A stretch of DNA of 64,000 bases. It comes from JANNBN01 sp031430595. GTDB taxonomy: Bacteria; Actinomycetota; Acidimicrobiia; Acidimicrobiales; JANYDT01. Where the stretch lies: NCBI GenBank assembly GCA_031430595.1, contig JANPBU010000016.1:124001-188000 (forward strand), written 5' to 3'. Position numbers and translations under genes: made by a program. Under the pieces are notes generated by a model. The model had not been told where the DNA came from. It did no database searches and saw only the letters and a program-made list of their open reading frames with translations. This document shows, in pieces, positions 8,770-17,252 of the stretch; the first letter of the stretch is position 1, and each line of letters begins with the position of its first letter.

Positions 8770-9636
8770 TTAGTGATTAGCCGGCGAGTGATTCGTTCGA
8801 GGTCCGAGAAGTTCGGTCAAGGCCCCCTCAAAGAGTGGAGCCACGAGAGTTCCGATGTCCGGCCCTCGACGAAGTGAGTGTCCGCCATCTACACCGATCA
8901 ATTGGCCAGTAATCCAAGTGGAAGTAGGACCCAAAAGAAACTCGACAAGCGCCGCGACATCGTCGACGGTGCCAACCCTTCCCAACGGCATCTGATCAAT
9001 ATAGTCAGTACGCGTAGCTTCATTCTCATTCAGCGATGTCGATATGTCGGTTGGAACGAGGCCGGGCCGCACTGCGTTAACTCGAATGTTCCATGCCCCG
9101 AGTTCATCGGCCGCGCTTTTGACAAGCATTTCGATGCCCGCCTTTGCAACGGCGTAAGCACTGAGATGCCGGTGAGTGAGGTGACCGGCAATCGACGACA
9201 CCGCCACGATCGACCCGCCGCCTGCCGCAGACAGCAAAGGCGCAGCATGACGAATCACTGATGCAGTACCCGTAAGGTTTACAGCAATCGTTGCATCCCA
9301 CGCACCCGGCGAAGTGAGTACCAACGGCCCGACGGCTGCTGATCCGCCTGCATTCGCAACAACCATGTCGAGACGACCGAGGGGCGTAGCGGCAGCGACC
9401 AGAGCACTGGCGACCTCATCTTCTTTGGTCACATCGCACACTACGAAATGCGCCAGTGGTCCAAGTCGATCGGTCGCTGCGATCAGCACGTCTTCACGGC
9501 GACCACAAATGGTAACGGTTGCGCCTCTGCTCACTAGCCGATGTGCACATCCGAAACCGATACCGGTTCCACCACCGGTGATGAATGCGGCTCTCCCGGC
9601 CAGGTCTGAACCCCGCTCGTTCGGGGCTGCACTCAT
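8770..9636 (-). CDS. Short-chain dehydrogenase/reductase
   Basis: 288 residues of classical SDR fold. The cofactor loop is TGGGTGIG (residues about 20-27), NAG follows at ANAGGS, the active site is S with YAVAKAG (Tyr and Lys), and the C-terminal GQLIGVDGGHSLRRG is typical. The loop type and CGRRED suggest NADP(H) preference. Its start overlaps the stop of the DUF2889 gene by 4 bp, so it is the third gene of an LLM oxidoreductase/DUF2889/SDR operon. A role in lipid or xenobiotic breakdown is inferred from context only. Confidence 0.9.
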   Translation of the reverse strand: MSAAPNERGSDLAGRAAFITGGGTGIGFGCAHRLVSRGATVTICGRREDVLIAATDRLGPLAHFVVCDVTKEDEVASALVAAATPLGRLDMVVANAGGSAAVGPLVLTSPGAWDATIAVNLTGTASVIRHAAPLLSAAGGGSIVAVSSIAGHLTHRHLSAYAVAKAGIEMLVKSAADELGAWNIRVNAVRPGLVPTDISTSLNENEATRTDYIDQMPLGRVGTVDDVAALVEFLLGPTSTWITGQLIGVDGGHSLRRGPDIGTLVAPLFEGALTELLGPRTNHSPANH

Positions 9637-10262
9637 ATTCCCACTTCGGCGGTGAGGTTGCCCATCTTGACCCCCAGCTCAACCAGCCTTTTTTGACCCC
9701 ACAACGGAATTGGGATGTCACCGCCGTTTTCGAGCAATTCGAACATCGGACCGTCCGTCGCCCACACGTGGCACGTATCGCGGTTTCGTTCGAGCTCACG
9801 ACGTCGAGAGGCCGGGTCAGCCATCATGTCTGGCGAGCCAACAGGTGCAACGCTTCGAAAGAAGGGCCAAAGGGTTTGTATAGCTACCGGGGCCATTGCC
9901 AGAACGAGCGCCCCAATATGCGTGCAAGCTCGGGGGCCACCAAACATTTCACGCACTCGGTGAGTGAAACCACGAGCGATCGAAAGCCCGACAAGTTGCT
10001 GGTACGAAGCCTCGATGATCGGACACTCCTCTTGGGGATGCACGTGCATCTTCGTAAAGACTTCGGTGATCGAAAGGGTGAACGCATTGACCACGACATG
10101 TAGTTCCATGTGGTGAACAGTCATGGGTTCGGTATCTTCAATGACCCACATTCCATTTGGATTGACATCTCGAAGGTGACCAACGAGACGGAAGTGTTCA
10201 GCATTCTCGAAGAGAGCTTCAATCTCGTATGTACGCTTGTGAAGTAGTTGGCCAGCTTGCAT
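9633..10262 (-). CDS. DUF2889 family protein
   Basis: 209 residues. Family features are the early RTYEIEALF, the central MTVHHMELHVVVNAFTLSI strand pair, the His/Cys-containing CPIIEASYQQLVGLSIARGF, and GGPRACTHIGALVLAMAPVAIQ. DUF2889 members occur in actinobacterial and proteobacterial operons with acyl-CoA or LLM-type enzymes and have no assigned function. Here it sits between an LLM oxidoreductase (21 bp gap) and an SDR (4 bp overlap), so all three are probably co-expressed. Confidence 0.8.
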   Translation of the reverse strand: MQAGQLLHKRTYEIEALFENAEHFRLVGHLRDVNPNGMWVIEDTEPMTVHHMELHVVVNAFTLSITEVFTKMHVHPQEECPIIEASYQQLVGLSIARGFTHRVREMFGGPRACTHIGALVLAMAPVAIQTLWPFFRSVAPVGSPDMMADPASRRRELERNRDTCHVWATDGPMFELLENGGDIPIPLWGQKRLVELGVKMGNLTAEVGI

Positions 10263-10283
10263 CGCGAATTACCGAGTGTCTGC

Positions 10284-11174
10284 TTACAGCAGAACCTGGG
10301 CCAGTTCCTTCCACTCATTCTCAGGAATTGCCCGATCGTCGCGCAATACCTGCACACATACGTGATCGGCACCTGCATCGTGGTGTTGTTTGACCCGGTC
10401 TGCGATCTGTTGAGGGGTACCCCATGCCACGATCGCATCGACAAGCCGATCACTTCCCCCATCGGTTCGGTCGTCTTCGGTAAACCCCAATCGCAACAAG
10501 TTGTTCCAGTAGTTCGGGAGCCCCATATAAATCTTCATACCTTTGCGAGCAATGCGACGGGCCTCGGAGGCATCGCTTGAAACAACGCACATTTGCTCGG
10601 GGGCCAACAGAGCATCGGCACCCATGATTTCGCGAGCTTGCCCGGTGTGTTCCACTGTTGTGAAATACGGGTGTGAGCCATTTGCTTGGGCGACCGACAG
10701 TTCGAGCATTTTGGGACCCAGGGCGGCGAGCACACGGCCGGGTGCTTCGGTCGGCCCGAGAGCCATGAACAAGGCGCTATCCATTCGATCGAGATACTCA
10801 ACCATGTACGAATACGGTTTTGAGTAATCATGCTTACGAACCCCCGCAACTAAATGCCCATGCGAGACCCCAAGGCCGAGCAGAAAGCGGTTTGGAAACG
10901 CCTCGGCAACCGTCTTTTGACATGATGCCATCGTCATCGGGTCGCGCGCGTAGATGTTTGCAATACCTGTTGCGACACGCAAGTTTTCGGTCGCACCCAG
11001 CAAAAGCGACGCAGCTACGAAAGGGTCGCGCCCTACCGCTTCAGCGACCCAAAGGGTCGAGAACCCGAGCGATTCAACTAGGCGAGCAGCGTCTTGGGCA
11101 ATCGGGGTCGGGTATCCATCTAAAACACCCTGCCATATTCCGACACGACCAATATCAACCAGGGGCTTTGCCAT
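10284..11174 (-). CDS. LLM-class F420-dependent oxidoreductase (TIGR03620-like)
   Basis: 296 residues with the luciferase-like TIM barrel. LGFSTLWVAEAVGRDPF, LRVATGIANIYARDP and FPNRFLLGLGVSHGHLV match the actinobacterial F420 subfamily TIGR03620. Flavin or F420 preference cannot be decided from sequence alone, though F420 is usual in this clade. First gene of the operon with the DUF2889 and SDR genes downstream. The substrate is unknown. Confidence 0.88.
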   Translation of the reverse strand: MAKPLVDIGRVGIWQGVLDGYPTPIAQDAARLVESLGFSTLWVAEAVGRDPFVAASLLLGATENLRVATGIANIYARDPMTMASCQKTVAEAFPNRFLLGLGVSHGHLVAGVRKHDYSKPYSYMVEYLDRMDSALFMALGPTEAPGRVLAALGPKMLELSVAQANGSHPYFTTVEHTGQAREIMGADALLAPEQMCVVSSDASEARRIARKGMKIYMGLPNYWNNLLRLGFTEDDRTDGGSDRLVDAIVAWGTPQQIADRVKQHHDAGADHVCVQVLRDDRAIPENEWKELAQVLL

Positions 11175-11230
11175 GGCATCGACCGTACTTCACCAACCAA
11201 CCATGAAGCCAAGCCTTCGCAAACAGATCA

Positions 11231-11809
11231 TCAGAATTCGGGGCCAGCAACCAAAAGAGCCTGAGCCAACAGGCTGCCAATGCCGAGTTGGGTCGCCCAA
11301 CGGCGAAGATATTCCGTATCGAGTTGTTTCCCAAGGACACGAACGACCGAAACTGCGTCGTCAAACTGTCGCGAATGCACACTCGCGCCCCACTCCAGTT
11401 TGGCCAGCACAATATCTTCAGGGGTTGGTACGGGGACCGTTGTCCCGAGTAGCTCAATCTTGGTTTTTCTGGAGAATTCCATTCGACTAAACGGACGGTC
11501 TTGCACCCACATCATGTCAGCCTTCCATCCCGTTGCTGACGAAATGACATTGAACTGTCTTCGTTTGCCGGTAAGCGGACCAAGAGCTGACCGCTCGGAC
11601 ACGTAGAGATTCGAGCCTTCGCATAGGGTGACAAATGCTCGGATGGCATCGTCTGGCGGCTCAGCAGCATCTACCACCAAGTCTAGATCGCGAGTAGTTC
11701 TCGGGTCGCCGTAGTAGCTACTTACAAACGAACCGGTAAGCATGCACTCGATACTGCAGGTGTTCAAGTGTTGCAATATCAACTGAAGAAACGGCGCTGG
11801 GCCAACCAT
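11231..11809 (-). CDS. Nucleotidyltransferase-fold protein (AbiEii/DUF6036-like), possible toxin
   Basis: 192 residues. The N-terminus carries the minimal nucleotidyltransferase signature: TGSFVSSYYG followed by TRDLDLVV, giving the GS and DxD metal-binding pair, and a third acidic position near WKADMMW. PTPEDIVLAKLEWG is typical of AbiEii/DUF6036-type proteins. It starts 2 bp after the stop of an 86-residue helical partner, an organisation seen for type IV-like or nucleotidylating toxin-antitoxin pairs. Toxicity is inferred; it could also be a housekeeping nucleotidyltransferase. Confidence 0.75.
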   Translation of the reverse strand: MVGPAPFLQLILQHLNTCSIECMLTGSFVSSYYGDPRTTRDLDLVVDAAEPPDDAIRAFVTLCEGSNLYVSERSALGPLTGKRRQFNVISSATGWKADMMWVQDRPFSRMEFSRKTKIELLGTTVPVPTPEDIVLAKLEWGASVHSRQFDDAVSVVRVLGKQLDTEYLRRWATQLGIGSLLAQALLVAGPEF

Positions 11810-11811
11810 GG

Positions 11812-12072
11812 CTAAGGAGCTAGACGTGGAGCCGCTGGTTGCGAAGCCGCAAACAATTCATCGCCAAGAATCAGCCGAACGAATGCACCCTGAACTTCTT
11901 CAGTTGAATACTCGGGATGACGCGCCGCTATGCCCTGTCGACAAATCGTGTGCGCCTCTTCAGTAAGGTCAACTGCCAACTGAACGCGTTCTGCGCCGGT
12001 CAACGATCGAAGAAACGCCGTCCGATATGCCTCGGCATCAGCGGTTGTATCGGTGTTTCGGACCACGAACAC
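11812..12072 (-). CDS. Small helical protein paired with the nucleotidyltransferase, possible antitoxin
   Basis: 86 residues from a GTG start. Predicted largely helical, with AFLRSLTGAERVQLAVDLTE and a later IAARHPEYSTEEVQGAF pattern that recurs in small proteins preceding nucleotidyltransferases. The gene ends 2 bp before the nucleotidyltransferase start, implying translational coupling. No DNA-binding motif was seen. Confidence 0.65.
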   Translation of the reverse strand: MFVVRNTDTTADAEAYRTAFLRSLTGAERVQLAVDLTEEAHTICRQGIAARHPEYSTEEVQGAFVRLILGDELFAASQPAAPRLAP

Positions 12073-12082
12073 AGGTTAGCTC

Positions 12083-12883
12083 TTAGTCGAGGGACTTCAG
12101 CAGCTCAGGCGGAATCGGGCAATCAGCTCGACGCACGGCTTCTTCAACCGACGACAAACCGAGCGGGCCGACTACCGCGGAAACGAGTGACAGCGGAACC
12201 TGTTCGACTAACGATTCCCATGGGTCGCCCTCGTCATCGAGGCGACGGGCATAGGCCTCCCAAAGTCGCCCGGGAAGTACCCGTCCGACGCCGGCTGCCG
12301 CCCATACCTTTTTGCCGACATGTTGAGCAACGGCCGCAGCTGCCAACGACCCGGATGTAGCTACCATCGAATTTCCGCCCAGGCCGAGGGCTTCAATGAG
12401 TACCAGGTCAACTTCGGCGGCAATTGCACCGATACCATGCTCATCGACCAAAATCGGTTCGTGTCCGCTTCGTTCTAAGCGACGAACCAGCCCGGTACCT
12501 TCACCACCAACATCAGCGACAAAAACCGTGAGGTCGCCACGACGCATGATGCCTGCAGCAATTTGCTGCGGCCAGCCAAGCAACAAAACCGACGAGTCAG
12601 CCGGAATTTCATTTCGCAACATTGCCGAAGTCGTGTCTTCATCGAGTTCATCGGAAGCAATCCAAGCTTCTTCGGCTGGCTCGGTCGAACCAAGCACCCT
12701 GGCTGCCAGCCACCAAATCGCAGCCGCATGCGGTTGGCGGTCAAGTAACCGACGACACGCTGTGACAAGAGCAGCAGGGTCAGATGAGAAGGAGGCAAGC
12801 GCCCCGGCCGCCTCGCGCACGAGCATTGAGTTGTCGTCATCGGTGGCCCGGGCCACGTATCTGAGGCGCTCAATCGGATGCAT
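12083..12883 (-). CDS. IF-2B/eIF2B-alpha-like protein of unknown role
   Basis: 266 residues. The C-terminal two thirds resemble the eIF2B/ribose-1,5-bisphosphate isomerase fold: a Rossmann-like SSVLLLGWPQQIA, then VDLVLIEALGLGGNSMVATSG and AAAAVAQHVGKKVWAAAGV, matching the conserved Gly-rich loop and following strand. The N-terminal 90 residues are helical and non-conserved. Known relatives act in methionine salvage or nucleoside degradation, but no such neighbours are present, so the substrate is open. Confidence 0.6.
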   Translation of the reverse strand: MHPIERLRYVARATDDDNSMLVREAAGALASFSSDPAALVTACRRLLDRQPHAAAIWWLAARVLGSTEPAEEAWIASDELDEDTTSAMLRNEIPADSSVLLLGWPQQIAAGIMRRGDLTVFVADVGGEGTGLVRRLERSGHEPILVDEHGIGAIAAEVDLVLIEALGLGGNSMVATSGSLAAAAVAQHVGKKVWAAAGVGRVLPGRLWEAYARRLDDEGDPWESLVEQVPLSLVSAVVGPLGLSSVEEAVRRADCPIPPELLKSLD

Positions 12884-12947
12884 CTATTCGAGGGTAGACG
12901 CTGCGGCTGAGTATCGGGATTTAGCCCAGCCATCGTTGCGGTTTGGG

Positions 12948-13412
12948 CTATATCGGTTGGGTCACCATCAGTACGACCATGCCAGCAAGACCTGCCCACG
13001 AAATCCACGTCACGCGAGTTAACCAACTCGCGAGCCGAACGAACTCTTTTGCATGGTCTGCTTGCGGATCGTCGCCCAGAAGTTTTGCTGCGGCCGCGAC
13101 CTTCACCGCCAACGGACGTTGCACAAACCAAACGACAACAACCGCAAAGAGCCACAGCGGAATTGCGAGTTGCACCCAAAGCCGCCCGAAAATTGCTTCA
13201 TCGGGGTGGGCTACAGCGCTCAGAAGGCCAAGTACCCCGACCAATACAAACGCCGGTTCAGAGATGGTGTGCCTCGCTACCAGAATCGCAGTGACAACGG
13301 CTTGGCGCTGCGCGGGCTCTTTGGCTGATCGAATCATAAGCGGATACGCAAAAAGCGGCCCAAACCCAATGACCACCGCGCAAATGTGCAGGGTCAACAA
13401 CACGGTGAACAC
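12948..13412 (-). CDS. Small integral membrane protein (DUF2269-like)
   Basis: 154 residues, GTG start. Four hydrophobic segments are visible: about residues 3-25, 52-68, 80-100 and 132-152. LHICAVVIGFGPLFAYPLMIR and a central cytoplasmic loop rich in Ala and Asp match the DUF2269 pattern. Function unknown. It diverges from the thioredoxin-fold gene across a short promoter region. Confidence 0.7.
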   Translation of the reverse strand: MFTVLLTLHICAVVIGFGPLFAYPLMIRSAKEPAQRQAVVTAILVARHTISEPAFVLVGVLGLLSAVAHPDEAIFGRLWVQLAIPLWLFAVVVVWFVQRPLAVKVAAAAKLLGDDPQADHAKEFVRLASWLTRVTWISWAGLAGMVVLMVTQPI

Positions 13413-13480
13413 AAGGCCAATCTACGAGCCAATCTCGGAGATTGCGAGCACCGCTCGACCGTCAGCTAAGTTTGTATCCC

Positions 13481-13969
13481 GTGGTTGCCAACCCTCCAGC
13501 AGAACTTATGCTCACCCCGCTGACCGGCAAGGGTTACCGCTTGTCGGCCTACCTGGTGCAGTACGAACTTCTCCTTGCGGTCGTTGACCCGTATACCCAG
13601 CAAAGCGCCTGGTTGCTCAAGACGGCAGCTCGGGTGCTTGAAACGTTCGATCAAGCCGATTGTCGGGTGGCCTTCGTTGTTGCAGGCGCTAACGCCGATG
13701 AATCACGGGAATTCCTTGGCCCGTTCGCGACACGAATCCTCACCTTTCCTGACGTCGACCGCTCAATTGTCAAGGCGTTGGCCCTCGAACAGTTACCGGC
13801 GCTGGTCCATATCACCAATGACGGTTCGGTAGTCAACGCAGCGCAAGGGTGGGACGCTTCCGAGTGGCAAACAGTCACCGATGTAGTTGCGTCAATGAAT
13901 CATTGGACAGGTCCGGTACTGCCAGGCGTTGGTGACCCTGGCAACTTCTCCGGAACCCCAGCGATCTAG
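13481..13969 (+). CDS. Thioredoxin-fold protein lacking a CXXC motif
   Basis: About 162 residues from a GTG at 13481; a TTG at 13442 and an ATG at 13508 are alternatives because no strong SD is visible. The centre (LLLAVVDPYTQQSAWLL, then TFPDVDRSIVKALALEQLPALVHI with the cis-Pro-like LPAL) reads like a TlpA/thioredoxin fold. The redox cysteines are replaced (PYTQQS). It is a conserved actinobacterial type whose function is not known. A quinone reductase gene follows 12 bp downstream. Confidence 0.7.
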   Translation: MVANPPAELMLTPLTGKGYRLSAYLVQYELLLAVVDPYTQQSAWLLKTAARVLETFDQADCRVAFVVAGANADESREFLGPFATRILTFPDVDRSIVKALALEQLPALVHITNDGSVVNAAQGWDASEWQTVTDVVASMNHWTGPVLPGVGDPGNFSGTPAI

Positions 13970-13981
13970 TTATTGTGGGGC

Positions 13982-14971
13982 ATGCGCGCCGCCACGATCG
14001 TTGAAGTCCCGAGTGCCGAGCAAACCCCCGGTCACACACCGGCTCGGGTCCTGCAAATAGTTGAACACCCCGACCTTGTTCCTAGTGCTGGCGAACTTCT
14101 GATTCGGGTGTGCGCAGCTGGCCTGAACAATGCCGACCGGATGCAAATTTTGGGCTTCTACCCGGCCCCACCCGGTTCACCCCCCGATATTCCGGGCCTC
14201 GAATTAGCTGGCCAGGTGATTGGGGTCGGTACCGATGTATTCCGGTTCAAGGTTGGCGACAAAGTGATGGCCGTTGTCGGTGGTGGCGCTTTAGCTGAGT
14301 TGGCCGTGGTTCACGAACGTACGGCCATGCCTGTCCCTGCCACCATGTCGTGGGAAGCCGCCGGCGGATTTCCTGAGGCCTTCACCACCGCCCACGATGC
14401 TCTCGTTACACAATGTGCACTTACTAGCGGTGAACGGGTCTGCGTACACGGGGCCGCCGGTGGAGTTGGCGTTGCGGCCGTGCAAATCGCGGCATCAATG
14501 GGTGCAACCGTTGTAGCGACCGTTCGCGACCCGGCGATACGACCAATGGTTGAAGGGCTCGCCCCGGGCCGTATCACCGCGGTTAATCCGGCGAATTTCA
14601 CCGAGCACGGTCCGTTCGATGTGATTTTGGAACTGGTCGGAGCGTCAAACCTTGCGGCGAACATTGCCTCACTCAATCTAGGTGGCCGAATTTCTATTAT
14701 CGGCGTTGGGGGTGGGGGTTCGAAAACTGAGATCGACCTACTTGCACTCATGGGAAGGCGGGCGACCATCCACGGTTCAACGCTCAGGTCACGCCCGCTT
14801 GAACAGAAAGCCGATGCCGCCCGCCGTGTGGAAACCCAGGTTCTTCCGCATATTCGCTCGGGCCTCGTAAGCGTACCTGTCATCGCAGCATTTTCCCTAG
14901 ACGAGGTCGTACAGGCGTACGAGCGTTTTAGTGCCGGAGCGAAGTTTGGCAAAATCGTTGTGACAATGTGA
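13982..14971 (+). CDS. Quinone oxidoreductase-type MDR/zinc-independent alcohol dehydrogenase family enzyme
   Basis: About 329 residues from the ATG at 13982; a TTG at 13973 is less likely. The N-terminal GroES-like domain has VCAAGLNNADRMQ and GLELAGQVIGVG. The Rossmann part has VHGAAGGVGVAAVQIAASMG, an NADPH-binding AXXGXXG pattern. There is no structural-zinc cysteine cluster, as in quinone oxidoreductases. It likely reduces quinones or enones with NADPH. It follows the thioredoxin-fold gene and precedes the CDP-alcohol transferase gene by 15 bp, all on the plus strand. Confidence 0.87.
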   Translation: MRAATIVEVPSAEQTPGHTPARVLQIVEHPDLVPSAGELLIRVCAAGLNNADRMQILGFYPAPPGSPPDIPGLELAGQVIGVGTDVFRFKVGDKVMAVVGGGALAELAVVHERTAMPVPATMSWEAAGGFPEAFTTAHDALVTQCALTSGERVCVHGAAGGVGVAAVQIAASMGATVVATVRDPAIRPMVEGLAPGRITAVNPANFTEHGPFDVILELVGASNLAANIASLNLGGRISIIGVGGGGSKTEIDLLALMGRRATIHGSTLRSRPLEQKADAARRVETQVLPHIRSGLVSVPVIAAFSLDEVVQAYERFSAGAKFGKIVVTM

Positions 14972-14986
14972 TCACCCAGTGCGATC

Positions 14987-15751
14987 GTGAGTGAACCTAC
15001 GATGGTGTGCTTAGGGCTACTCGGCGTTGGCTTTTTTTTGGTCATTGCTTCGCTACAAACCCGGCGCCCGATCGCAGGGATCGTGCTTCCTGAAGGAATC
15101 GACGACTACGCCAAGATTTGGCAGACGGTTCATAACGCTCACGATGTTGAACCCAAGAAAAACCCGCTTCATGTGGCGTACCTGCACCTCACGTATGCAG
15201 CAGCTACGCCCCTAGCTCGCCTTGGGGTACTTCCCGATTGGTTGACGCTCGTTGGCCTCTGGCTGGCAGGTTTTGTCACAGTCTTCGGGTGGATGGGAGG
15301 TCGGTTTCCGATGCTCGCTGCGCTCTTGATGATCATAAGCTCACTTACGGATGGGGTAGACGGTGCGGTGGCTGGCCTCACCAATCGAACGACAGCACGT
15401 GGTCACGTGCTCGATTCAGTTGTTGACCGGTTCAGCGAAGTGCTGTTCGTGGCTTCCATTGTTTTGGCCGGTGGACCAGCATGGGCGGGTGTACTCGCCA
15501 TGTCTGGCATTGTGCTGCTTGAGTACACCAGGGCCCGTGTCACTACCGCAGGCGGTGGAGCCATCGGAAAAATCACCATTGGAGAACGTCCAACTCGCAT
15601 CATCGGTTGCGCCTTTTGTCTTGTCGGCATGGGGGTAGCGCCGAGATCAGTCGAATTCATTGGGCTATGGAGTTTGCTAATCGTTGCGGCAGCTTCGTTC
15701 GTCGGCTTCGCCCAACTCGTCACTAGCGCTTGGCAGACGCTGGACCAATAA
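14987..15751 (+). CDS. CDP-alcohol phosphatidyltransferase family membrane enzyme
   Basis: 254 residues from a GTG. The CDP-OH-P motif D-x2-DG-x2-A-[R]-x8-G-x3-D-x3-D is present as DGVDGAVAG and ARGHVLDSVVDRF with exact spacing. All four catalytic Asp are kept, but the usually conserved Arg after Ala is Gly. Several membrane spans flank the motif (residues about 5-25, 80-120, 150-175, 210-245). It probably transfers a phospho-alcohol group for phospholipid synthesis; the acceptor is unknown. The 3' end overlaps the convergent carotenoid desaturase gene by 29 bp. Confidence 0.82.
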   Translation: MSEPTMVCLGLLGVGFFLVIASLQTRRPIAGIVLPEGIDDYAKIWQTVHNAHDVEPKKNPLHVAYLHLTYAAATPLARLGVLPDWLTLVGLWLAGFVTVFGWMGGRFPMLAALLMIISSLTDGVDGAVAGLTNRTTARGHVLDSVVDRFSEVLFVASIVLAGGPAWAGVLAMSGIVLLEYTRARVTTAGGGAIGKITIGERPTRIIGCAFCLVGMGVAPRSVEFIGLWSLLIVAAASFVGFAQLVTSAWQTLDQ

Positions 15752-17252
15752 GGTCAGCCACAATTTTTGCTGACATTTGTACCAGCGGCAAGCCTCCACC
15801 TGGATGTGACGAACCACCTACGAGGTAAAGCCCCGGTATCGCCGAGCGATTCTTCGGCCGTAGGAATGCTGCGCGCATACCATTAGATGAGGTGCCGTAA
15901 ATCGAGCCACCAACTGCACGGGTTCGCACTTCAAGATCAGCAGGTGTACGAATCTCTCGAAAGCGCACATACGGCCGAACATCGACACCACGGCTTGCCA
16001 ATATCTCAAGAAGTCGATCGGCTTCTTGGTCAGCCAACCCCGGTTGGGTCCAATCAACACCATTCGTTCCAGAGGAATCATGCCGAGGAGCATTCACCAA
16101 AAGAAACCAGGCTTGACAGCCCTCTGGGACGACCAATGGGTCGTCAGGAATACTCAAGTAAATAGTGGGGTCTTCGACAATCCGCGGTTTGGCCGTAAAC
16201 AGATCATCAAACTCGCGCTCATAGTTTTGAGGGAAAAGCACCGTGTGGTGCCCAAGCGCCGGAAGTGTTGCAGCCACTTCGGCGTGGGCCGCCTCAACAG
16301 CTAAGCAAATAACAAAACCTGAAAGTGATGGCTGGGCTTTTGCCAGGGCTGAGCGACCCTTCTTTGCGTGCACGCCAGGAATCACATCTCGATACAGATG
16401 CTCGGCATCGGCGTTAGCCACTACGACTGAACAGGCGTGTGTTTCGCCGCTCGCCAACCGAATACCAGAGACCGCCCCCGATTCAGCAAGAACCACTTCG
16501 ACGACGTCAGAGTCGCATACTACCGAGACGCCAATTTCAGTGCATCGGTTCAAAAGCACCTCGGCGATTCGACGTAACCCTCCGCGTACATACCAAGCGC
16601 CACCAGATCGTTCCACCCAAAGAATAGAAGCCAAAGCTGCTGGGCTACGACGCGGGTCTGACCCCGAGTAGGTCGCGTACCGATCCACAAAGTCGATCAG
16701 GCGCTTATCGCTCAGTAGTGAAGTAGAAAGTTGGCGCAACGTCCGACCGGGCGCAATGGTCACCAGGTCACGAATACGGAGTGCCTGTCGAAGCAACGTA
16801 CGGGCACCATCGAGCGGCGATTCAAGAAACGGACCCCGACTTGCCTCCCAAATCGCAGCCGCCCTCAGAAGGAACCGCTGCATCTCGGCACCGCTTCCAA
16901 CACTCAGACTTTCCGCTGCCGCTAGGAACATTGCCGGGTCAGTTGGGTGATCCCACCATGTTCCATCACCGAATCGGTAACGAGCGATGGGTTCGATCCG
17001 TTGAAGGTCGAGTAGTTCGTTCACTTGATCGGCGCGCAAGCCCGAAGCGATGAGCGTATCGACAAGAACATCGGGGAGAGTGAGCAGCGAAGGACCAGTA
17101 TCGAATCGAAAACCCTCGCGTTCAAACAACCCAAGCTTGCCGCCTACCATCGAAGCCTGCTCGAACACCGTCACGCTATGACCGAGCGAGCGCAGCCTCA
17201 GCGCAGCACTTAACCCGCCAACCCCAGCACCAATAACGACAACCTCAGCCAA
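15723..17252 (-). CDS. crtD: CrtI/CrtD-type carotenoid desaturase
   Basis: 509 residues. FAD-binding GAGVGGLSAALRLRSLGHSV at the N-terminus, VGGKLGLFEREGFRFDTGPS downstream, and the C-terminal bacterial phytoene-dehydrogenase signature ending in GLYLVGGSSHPGGGLPLV. It introduces double bonds into a C40 polyene. Because it sits directly after CruG, CruF and a CrtA-like gene, a C-3',4' desaturase (CrtD) role in the acyclic end-group pathway is more likely than phytoene desaturation; no phytoene synthase is present here. Overlaps the GT2 start by 8 bp, so it is the last gene of the operon. Confidence 0.83.
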   Translation of the reverse strand: MAEVVVIGAGVGGLSAALRLRSLGHSVTVFEQASMVGGKLGLFEREGFRFDTGPSLLTLPDVLVDTLIASGLRADQVNELLDLQRIEPIARYRFGDGTWWDHPTDPAMFLAAAESLSVGSGAEMQRFLLRAAAIWEASRGPFLESPLDGARTLLRQALRIRDLVTIAPGRTLRQLSTSLLSDKRLIDFVDRYATYSGSDPRRSPAALASILWVERSGGAWYVRGGLRRIAEVLLNRCTEIGVSVVCDSDVVEVVLAESGAVSGIRLASGETHACSVVVANADAEHLYRDVIPGVHAKKGRSALAKAQPSLSGFVICLAVEAAHAEVAATLPALGHHTVLFPQNYEREFDDLFTAKPRIVEDPTIYLSIPDDPLVVPEGCQAWFLLVNAPRHDSSGTNGVDWTQPGLADQEADRLLEILASRGVDVRPYVRFREIRTPADLEVRTRAVGGSIYGTSSNGMRAAFLRPKNRSAIPGLYLVGGSSHPGGGLPLVQMSAKIVADLIGPASAKR

